From JBFGFG01 sp041627475 (GTDB lineage Bacteria > Actinomycetota > Nitriliruptoria > Nitriliruptorales > Nitriliruptoraceae): DNA of 11,414 bases. This document shows positions 6,262 through 11,414 of the stretch, piece after piece; within the stretch, counting starts at the first letter, position 1, and each line of letters begins with the position of its first letter. The notes beneath the pieces are model-generated. The model ran no database searches. It saw only the letters and a list, made by a program, of their open reading frames with translations, and had not been told where the DNA came from. The stretch covers positions 1 to 11,414 of the forward strand of contig JBFKQZ010000083.1 of the NCBI GenBank assembly GCA_041627475.1, written 5' to 3'. The translations under genes were made by a program, and so were the position numbers.

Positions 6262-7071
6262 GTGACCGACGCCGAGGACACACGGACCGAGCCCGCGGAG
6301 ATCATCCGCGCGTCGGCCGACCGTGCCCTGCTCGCCGGCCCGGACGCCGAGGCGGCGGTCGCCGAGAACGCGGTCGCCGCGAAGCAGGCCAGCCAGGTCA
6401 CCGGCACCGAGCTCGGCGTCCTCGACCAGCTGCGCAACGACGAGACGGTGTCGGCCTTCATCAAGCTCGCCGACCAGTTCCTCGGCCAGCTCGGCTTCAC
6501 CGAGCACGGCTTCCGCCACGCGAACCTCGTCGGTCGCATCGCGCACAACGTGCTGCACCACCTCGGTGCGGACGAGGAGCTGTGCGAGCTCGCCGCCGTG
6601 GGCGGCTATCTCCACGACGTCGGCAACGTCGTCAGCCGTGCCAACCACGGCATCTCGGGCGCCTGGATCGCCTACGACGCGCTGAAGCGCCTCGAGCTGG
6701 ACCCCTACCGCATCGGCCTCGTGCTGTCGGCGGTCGGCAACCACGAGGAGCAGTACGGCTCCGCGATCGGCCCGGTCGGCGCTGCCGTCATCCTCGCCGA
6801 CAAGGCCGACGTGCACCGCAGCCGCGTCCGCACCGGCGCCGACACGACCCTCGACATCCACGACCGCGTCAACGACGCGGTCACGCACAGCTTCCTGCGT
6901 GTCGACGCGGACGCTGCCACCATCACCCTCGAACTCGAGCTCGACGAGGAACGCTCCAACGTCATCGAGTACTTCGAGATCTTCCTCGAACGCATGGTCA
7001 TGTGCCGGCGCGCGGCCCGCACCCTCGGGTGCGAGTTCCGCGTGACCGCCAACGGCCACCACCTCGGCTGA
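6262..7071 (+). CDS. HD-domain metal-dependent phosphohydrolase family protein, function unknown, in the sec operon
   Basis: A 269-residue soluble protein. The first roughly 60 residues are acidic/Ala-rich and look lineage-specific. The conserved core begins near 60 (NDETVSAFIKLADQFLGQLG). Likely metal ligands are His86 (FRHANLVGRIA), His118-Asp119 (GYLHDVGN), His129 (NHGISGA), His161 (GNHEEQYG) and Asp180 or Asp183 (ILADKADVHRSRVR). The pattern H...HD...H...H...D resembles HD proteins that bind two metals, as in the HD-GYP class, but there is no GYP motif. The C-terminus carries YFEIFLERMVMCRRAA and a short beta-hairpin. From memory, similar proteins occur as stand-alone HD hydrolases in clostridia and other bacteria, without an assigned substrate. 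The GTG start has a weak ribosome-binding site and lies 7 nt after yajC, suggesting reinitiation; secD starts 16 nt downstream. A nucleotide or phosphoester substrate is inference. Confidence 0.85.
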   Translation: MTDAEDTRTEPAEIIRASADRALLAGPDAEAAVAENAVAAKQASQVTGTELGVLDQLRNDETVSAFIKLADQFLGQLGFTEHGFRHANLVGRIAHNVLHHLGADEELCELAAVGGYLHDVGNVVSRANHGISGAWIAYDALKRLELDPYRIGLVLSAVGNHEEQYGSAIGPVGAAVILADKADVHRSRVRTGADTTLDIHDRVNDAVTHSFLRVDADAATITLELELDEERSNVIEYFEIFLERMVMCRRAARTLGCEFRVTANGHHLG

Positions 7072-7087
7072 ACCACCAGGACCCGAC

Positions 7088-8530
7088 GTGAACCGCACAC
7101 CACTCATCGCCTCGCTGCTGGTCTCCCTGCTCATCGTGGGGTCGCTGGCGGCGTCGCTCGCACTCGGCACGACCCCGCGACTCGGGCTCGACCTCGAGGG
7201 CGGCGTCTCCGTGATCTACAGCCCCGTGCTGCAGGAGGGGGAGGAGGAGCCCGACGACTTCGAGGAGGTCCTCGACGAGACCGTCGAGGTCATCCGCAAC
7301 CGCGTCGACGCCCTCGGTGTCGCCGAGCCGGAGATCACCCGCCAGGGCAGCGAGATCCTGGTGCAGCTGCCGGGCATCGACGACGAGGACCGCGTCCAGG
7401 AGATCATCGGCCGGACGGCGCAGCTGACGTTCCGCCGGGTCGAGGAGGTCATCCCGCCCGGCAGCGAGGCCTACGACGAGGCGCCGACGTGCGACGAGGC
7501 CCAGGAGTCCCTGACGGCTGACGAGGGCTCCGTGCTGTGCCAACGGGCCGACCAGGCCGTCGACCCCGCCAACCCCACCAAGTACCGGGTCGGCCCGGCC
7601 GAGATCGCGGGCTCGTCGATCGAGCAGGCCTTCGCCACGATCGGGCAGGGCGGCTACGTCGTCTCGCTCGAGCTGGACGGGGAGGGCGCGGGCACCTTCG
7701 AGGAGATCACCTCGGACCTCGCCTGCGAACGCGACCAGGGCCAGCCCGGACTCTTCGCGATCGTCCTCGACGGCGAGGTCTACTCGGCCCCGGCCATGAA
7801 CCCGTCCGTGCTCTGCGGCATCGGCATCACCGGCGGCCAGGCCAGCATCTCGGTCGGCCAGGGGCAGGCCGACGGCGGTGAGCAGGAGGCCGTGGACCTC
7901 TCCCTGGTCCTGCGTTCGGGCGCCCTGCCGATCACGCTCGTCAGCCAGGACTTCCGCACCGTGTCGCCGACCCTCGGCGCCCAGTCGCTGGAGGCAGGCC
8001 TGACGGCTGCCGCGATCGGTCTGGCGCTGGTCGCCGTCTGGCTGATCGGGTTCTACCGCTGGCTCGGTGTCGTGGCCATCAGCGCGCTGGCCGTGTTCGG
8101 CGTCGTCATCACGGGGCTGATCGGTCTCGCGGGCGGCTTCGGGTTCACCCTGACGCTCGCCGGCATCGCCGGGATCGTGGTCTCGATCGGCATCACGGCG
8201 GACTCGAGCATCCTGTTCTTCGAACGCATACGTGACGAGGTCCGTCTCGGCAAGACGGTGCGGACCTCGGTGAAGCGGGCGTTCGACTCGGCCTTCCGCA
8301 CCAACCTGGCCGGGAACACGGTGACGCTCGCCGCGGCCGTCGTCCTGTACTTCCTCGCGGTCGGGCCGGTGCGCGGCTTCGCGCTGACGCTCGGCATCGC
8401 CACGATCCTCGACATCGGGATCCTGTGGGCCTTCACACGCCCGACCGTCTTCCTGCTGGCCAACACCCGACTCATCCGACGGGACAACCTGCGGGTCGAG
8501 CCCCGCACCACTGCGGAGGTGGCCTCATGA
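7088..8530 (+). CDS. secD: Protein translocase subunit SecD
   Basis: A 480-residue RND-type membrane protein that, with SecF, uses the proton gradient to pull exported proteins through SecYEG. Helix 1 is at about 5-27, followed at once by the signature RLGLDLEGGV (31-40). The large extracytoplasmic domain contains VIRNRVDALGVAEPEITRQG and ILVQLPGIDD. Five more helices lie between about 299 and 465. Asp372 in GITADSSILFFERIRDE matches the conserved transmembrane aspartate tied to proton use in E. coli SecD (D519). It is shorter than E. coli SecD (615), with a compact periplasmic-type region. The GTG at 7088 has AGGA at 7078-7081 with 6-nt spacing. Its TGA overlaps the secF ATG by 4 nt. Confidence 0.96.
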   Translation: MNRTPLIASLLVSLLIVGSLAASLALGTTPRLGLDLEGGVSVIYSPVLQEGEEEPDDFEEVLDETVEVIRNRVDALGVAEPEITRQGSEILVQLPGIDDEDRVQEIIGRTAQLTFRRVEEVIPPGSEAYDEAPTCDEAQESLTADEGSVLCQRADQAVDPANPTKYRVGPAEIAGSSIEQAFATIGQGGYVVSLELDGEGAGTFEEITSDLACERDQGQPGLFAIVLDGEVYSAPAMNPSVLCGIGITGGQASISVGQGQADGGEQEAVDLSLVLRSGALPITLVSQDFRTVSPTLGAQSLEAGLTAAAIGLALVAVWLIGFYRWLGVVAISALAVFGVVITGLIGLAGGFGFTLTLAGIAGIVVSIGITADSSILFFERIRDEVRLGKTVRTSVKRAFDSAFRTNLAGNTVTLAAAVVLYFLAVGPVRGFALTLGIATILDIGILWAFTRPTVFLLANTRLIRRDNLRVEPRTTAEVAS

Positions 8531-9576
8531 CGAACGTCAACTTCGTCGGCAACCGGCGACGCTGGGCCCTGATCTCGGCCGTCCTCATCGTGCTCAGTCT
8601 CGGTGAGATCGTCCTCGCCGGCCTGAACCTCTCGATCGACTTCGTCGGCGGCACGACCTTCCTCGTCAACGAGGTGACCGACGAGGACCTCACGCGTCCC
8701 GCGATCGAGAACGCGGTCGAGGCCGCTGGTGGCGAGGACGTGACCGTCCAGCTCACCGAGGCCCAGGACGGTGGCAACGTCGGCGTCATCGTCGAGACCG
8801 CAGCCGTCCCGGTCGGCAGCGAGACGGAGAACGCCATCCAGCAGGCGCTGATCGAGGTGACGGGTGGCGAGACCGTCGACGTCAGCACGGTCGGGCCGTC
8901 GTGGGGCGAGCGGATCTCCTCGCAGGCCCTGCGCGCGCTCGTGGTGTTCCTGATCATCGTGGTCATCTACATCTCGGTGCGGCTGGAGTGGAAGATGGCC
9001 GGAGCGGCCATCGTCGCCCTGGTCCACGACGCGATCATCACCATCGGGGCGTACTCGCTGTTCGGCTTCACCGTGTCGCCCTCGACGATCATCGCGCTGC
9101 TGACCATCCTCGGTTACTCGCTGTACGACTCGGTCGTGATCTTCGACCGCATCGAGGAGAACACGTCGCAGCTCGGCCAGATCGGCCGTCGCAGCTACGG
9201 CGAGATGGTCAACACCTCGATGAACGAGGTCCTGTGGCGCTCGCTGAACACCTCGATCACCTCGCTGCTGCCCGTCGGCGCCCTGCTCTTCCTCGGTGCC
9301 CAGCTGCTGGGTGCCGACACGCTGCAGGACCTCGCGCTCGCGCTGTTCCTCGGCATGGCGCTGGGGTCGTACTCCTCGATCTTCGTCGCGGGGCCGTTCC
9401 TCGCGTGGTGGAAGGAGCAGGAGCCCCAGTACGCCGACATGGCGGCCAAGCTCGAGAAGCGCATCGCCGCCGGCGAGGCCGACGCCGTCGCGCCGGAGGC
9501 CATCATCGACGCCCGCGCCCCGATCACGACCGAGTACGTCCGGGGCCGTGGCAAGAAGAAGCGGAAGAAGAAGTGA
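8527..9576 (+). CDS. secF: Protein translocase subunit SecF
   Basis: A 349-residue partner of SecD with six predicted helices. The ATG at 8527 is preferred over an open extension to GTG 8425. It overlaps the secD TGA, has GGAGGT at 8515-8520 with 6-nt spacing, and yields the normal N-terminus followed by helix 1 (about 14-32) and NLSIDFVGGTTF. VGPSWGERISSQALRALVV precedes helix 2. GYSLYDSVVIFDRIEEN carries Asp201 and Arg208, spaced like the D213/R220 pair of E. coli SecF implicated in proton coupling. SLNTSITSLLPVGALLFLG follows. The cytoplasmic tail ends RGRGKKKRKKK, an intensely basic stretch whose AAG codons run straight into the apt start (GTGA overlap). Confidence 0.96.
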   Translation: MTNVNFVGNRRRWALISAVLIVLSLGEIVLAGLNLSIDFVGGTTFLVNEVTDEDLTRPAIENAVEAAGGEDVTVQLTEAQDGGNVGVIVETAAVPVGSETENAIQQALIEVTGGETVDVSTVGPSWGERISSQALRALVVFLIIVVIYISVRLEWKMAGAAIVALVHDAIITIGAYSLFGFTVSPSTIIALLTILGYSLYDSVVIFDRIEENTSQLGQIGRRSYGEMVNTSMNEVLWRSLNTSITSLLPVGALLFLGAQLLGADTLQDLALALFLGMALGSYSSIFVAGPFLAWWKEQEPQYADMAAKLEKRIAAGEADAVAPEAIIDARAPITTEYVRGRGKKKRKKK

Positions 9577-10100
9577 CCATCGACACCAGCAGGCTCGAGT
9601 CGCTCGTCCGGGACATCCAGGACTTCCCGGAGCCGGGCATCACGTTCAAGGACCTCACGCCGCTGCTGCGTGACCCGGCCGCCTTCCGGACGGTCGTGGA
9701 CGCGTTCGTCGCCCAGGTCGGGCACGGCGAGGTCGACCAGGTCGTCGGGATCGAGGCGCGCGGGTTCTTCCTCGCCGCGCCGATCGCGTACCACCTCGAC
9801 GCCGGGTTCGTGCCCGCGCGCAAGGTCGGCAAGCTGCCCGCAGACACCACGGCCGTCACGTACGACCTCGAGTACGGCAGCGCGACGCTCGAGCTGCACA
9901 CCGACGCCTTCGGGCCGGGGGACCGGGTCCTGATCGTCGACGACGTGCTGGCGACGGGCGGGACCGCCCGCGCCACCGTCGAGCTGGTCGAGGAGCTCGG
10001 CGCGACGGTCGTCGGCTGCCAGTTCCTGCTGGAGCTGGGCTTCCTCGACGGCCGTGCCGTGTTGGACGGCGTCGACTGCTGGTCGCTGCTGACGGCCTGA
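9573..10100 (+). CDS. apt: Adenine phosphoribosyltransferase
   Basis: A 175-residue type-I phosphoribosyltransferase that converts adenine and PRPP to AMP and pyrophosphate (purine salvage, cytoplasm). The N-terminus IQDFPEPGITFKDLTPLL (15-32), VVGIEARGFFLAAPIA (57-72) and ARKVGKLPADT (82-92) are standard Apt segments, the last usually written RKPGKLP. The PRPP-binding loop VLIVDDVLATGGTA at 119-132 is intact. The start is the GTG that overlaps the secF TGA. A purine-rich GGAAGAAG at 9563-9570, inside the lysine codons of secF, is the only ribosome-binding sequence available. The secF-apt-rel order is usual in actinobacteria, and AMP/GMP supply is metabolically linked to (p)ppGpp. Confidence 0.96.
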   Translation: MTIDTSRLESLVRDIQDFPEPGITFKDLTPLLRDPAAFRTVVDAFVAQVGHGEVDQVVGIEARGFFLAAPIAYHLDAGFVPARKVGKLPADTTAVTYDLEYGSATLELHTDAFGPGDRVLIVDDVLATGGTARATVELVEELGATVVGCQFLLELGFLDGRAVLDGVDCWSLLTA

Positions 10101-10119
10101 CGTCCGGCCGACCCGCCGT

Positions 10120-10149
10120 GGCACACCACGTGCCGCGCGGTCGTACAGT
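10120..10149 (+). promoter_or_regulatory. Candidate promoter for rel
   Basis: TACAGT at 10144-10149 is a good TAnnnT -10. GGCACA at 10120-10125, 18 nt upstream, matches only the last three bases of TTGACA. A start near 10156 would leave a leader of about 23 nt containing GAGGGG (10166-10171), 7 nt before the CTG at 10179. The short inverted repeat CGTGG/CCACG (10117-10130) overlaps the -35 region and could be a weak apt terminator or an operator half. Confidence 0.4.
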
Positions 10150-10178
10150 GCTGCCCGGACGACACGAGGGGCCCAGCA

Positions 10179-11414
10179 CTGGCAGGGACCGAGCAGGACA
10201 CCTCCACGGAGGAGGCGACGGCTGACGAGGCGACCGAGCGCGCCGGGCCGACGCCGCCGCCGCCACGCCCGTCGGGCGTGCGGAGCGTCCTGCGTCGCCT
10301 GCCGATCTCACGCCCGGACGTGCCGCCGCTGATGGCCGAGCTGGCCGCCGAGATGCGCCGGTCGAGCCCGAAGGCCGACCTCGACGAGGTCGTCCGCGCC
10401 TACGAGGTCGCGGCCGAGGCCCACGAGGGCCAGATGCGACGGTCGGGCGATCCGTACATCACCCACCCCGTCGCGGTGGCGACGATCCTCGCCAGCCTCG
10501 GTATGGACACCGACACCCTGGTCGCGGCGCTGCTCCACGACGTGGTCGAGGACACGCCGGCGTCGCGTGACCAGATGGAGGAGTGGTTCGGCTCGGACGT
10601 CGCCCACCTCGTCGACGGCGTGACGAAGCTGGACCGGCTGCAGGTCGAGTCGAAGCAGGAGCAGCAGGCCGAGACGCTGCGCAAGATGATCCTCGCGATG
10701 GCCGAGGACATCCGGGTGCTGCTGATCAAGCTCGCCGACCGGCTGCACAACATGCAGACGATGGGCGCGATGCCCCGCGAGAAGCAGAAGGCGAAGGCAC
10801 AGGAGACGCTCGACATCTACGCGCCGCTGGCGCACCGCCTCGGCATGCAGCACCTCAAGCTGCAGCTGGAGGACCTCGGCTTCCACACGCTGCACCCGAA
10901 GCGCTACGACGAGATCGAGGCGATGATCGCCGAGCGCCAGCCCGACGTGGAGGCCTACGTCGAGCGGGTGACCGAGGAGGTCCAGGAGCGGCTGAAGGAG
11001 ATCCGGGTCCGCGCCGACGTCACCGGCCGACCCAAGCACCTCTACTCCATCTACGAGAAGATGGTGCTGCGGGGCAAGGAGTTCGACGAGATCCACGACA
11101 TCGTCGGGATCCGGGTCATCGTCGAGTCCGTGCGCGACTGCTACGCGGTGCTGGGGCAGCTGCACGCGCACTGGCGCCCGATGCAGGGGCGCTTCAAGGA
11201 CTACATCGCGATGCCCAAGTTCAACCTCTACCAGTCGCTGCACACGACGGTGGTGGGGCCCGACGGGCGTCCGATCGAGATCCAGATCCGCACCCGCGAG
11301 ATGCACCACACCGCCGAGTACGGCGTCGCGGCGCACTGGATGTACAAGTCCGACGGCAAGAGCGGCGCCCCGCCGAAGCTGGAGGGCCAGCCCGGCGACC
11401 TGCGTTGGCTCGAC
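10179..11414 (+). CDS. rel: Bifunctional (p)ppGpp synthetase/hydrolase, Rel/SpoT family (3' truncated by window edge)
   Basis: The first 412 residues are present; the C-terminal TGS and ACT/regulatory domains lie beyond the edge. The protein makes (p)ppGpp from ATP and GDP/GTP and degrades it, setting the stringent response. After an acidic, proline-rich leader (PTPPPPRP near 25-32) the HD hydrolase domain shows SGDPYITHP (His96), HDVVED at 120-125 and KLADRLHNMQTM. The synthetase domain shows GRPKH at 283, RGKEFDEIHDIVGIRVIV, GRFKDY at 337-342, YQSLHTT at 351-357 and EIQIRT with Glu367. Intact HD residues suggest a bifunctional Rel rather than a synthetase-only RelA. The frame has no ATG, GTG or TTG between the apt stop and GTG 10278. 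CTG 10179 has GAGGGG 7 nt upstream and is followed by G/C-third-position codons, so it is my chosen start; GTG 10278 is the alternative. Confidence 0.9.
   Translation, partial: MAGTEQDTSTEEATADEATERAGPTPPPPRPSGVRSVLRRLPISRPDVPPLMAELAAEMRRSSPKADLDEVVRAYEVAAEAHEGQMRRSGDPYITHPVAVATILASLGMDTDTLVAALLHDVVEDTPASRDQMEEWFGSDVAHLVDGVTKLDRLQVESKQEQQAETLRKMILAMAEDIRVLLIKLADRLHNMQTMGAMPREKQKAKAQETLDIYAPLAHRLGMQHLKLQLEDLGFHTLHPKRYDEIEAMIAERQPDVEAYVERVTEEVQERLKEIRVRADVTGRPKHLYSIYEKMVLRGKEFDEIHDIVGIRVIVESVRDCYAVLGQLHAHWRPMQGRFKDYIAMPKFNLYQSLHTTVVGPDGRPIEIQIRTREMHHTAEYGVAAHWMYKSDGKSGAPPKLEGQPGDLRWLD

Noticed and set aside
8425..8526. A 34-residue N-terminal extension of SecF from GTG 8425
   Set aside because: It overlaps conserved SecD codons. 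ATG 8527 has GGAGGT at ideal spacing and the usual stop/start overlap.
10093..10110. Inverted repeat CGGCC/GGCCG around the apt stop codon
   Set aside because: Only 5 bp with an 8-nt loop and no T-run. Such G/C matches are expected by chance at this base composition, so it is not listed as a terminator.
1..11414. CRISPR arrays, tRNA/rRNA genes, insertion sequences, phage genes or defence-island genes
   Set aside because: No direct repeat array, tRNA-like cloverleaf, transposase motif, terminal inverted repeats around a gene or foreign-looking base composition was found on reading either strand.

Overview
The window is very GC-rich (by eye about 70%). Third codon positions are strongly G/C, GTG starts are frequent, and genes are tightly packed. 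The order yebC, ruvC, ruvA, ruvB, yajC, secD, secF, apt, relA on one strand is the classic arrangement of Actinomycetota chromosomes. Products are rich in acidic residues, and an HD hydrolase sits between yajC and secD. I suspect a lineage outside the well-studied Streptomyces/Mycobacterium groups (for example a Nitriliruptoria-like one), but the sequence alone does not prove this.

Layout. Positions 2-142 hold the C-terminal end of an M20-type metallopeptidase/amidohydrolase. Positions 206-1987 encode a large amidohydrolase of the N-acyl-D-amino-acid deacylase type. It converges with a minus-strand RDD-family membrane protein (1993-2562), and a small hairpin spans both stop codons. A 126-nt divergent gap follows. 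Then yebC (2689-3450) ends in front of a 46-nt near-perfect palindrome. Next come ruvC, ruvA and ruvB (3580-5809), with 1-nt and 4-nt overlaps. A 112-nt gap with a promoter-like element and a strong hairpin precedes yajC, the HD hydrolase gene, secD, secF and apt (5922-10100), where secD/secF and secF/apt overlap by 4 nt. The 5' half of a Rel/SpoT-type (p)ppGpp synthetase/hydrolase gene runs off the right edge. In its frame the only start with a ribosome-binding site appears to be a CTG at 10179.

How the genes work together. RuvA and RuvB form the Holliday-junction branch-migration motor and RuvC is the resolvase. YebC is a family of translation factors or DNA-binding regulators that commonly lies beside ruvC. 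YajC, SecD and SecF form the accessory membrane complex that uses the proton gradient to complete Sec-dependent export. Apt salvages adenine to AMP and Rel makes and destroys (p)ppGpp, so the right end is a purine-nucleotide/stringent-response block.

Most of the window is conserved housekeeping sequence. I see no defence island, mobile element, CRISPR array or RNA gene. The points worth a second look are the uncharacterised HD hydrolase embedded in the sec operon, the apparent CTG start of rel, the yebC-ruvC palindrome, and several hairpins that overlap stop codons or predicted transcription starts.
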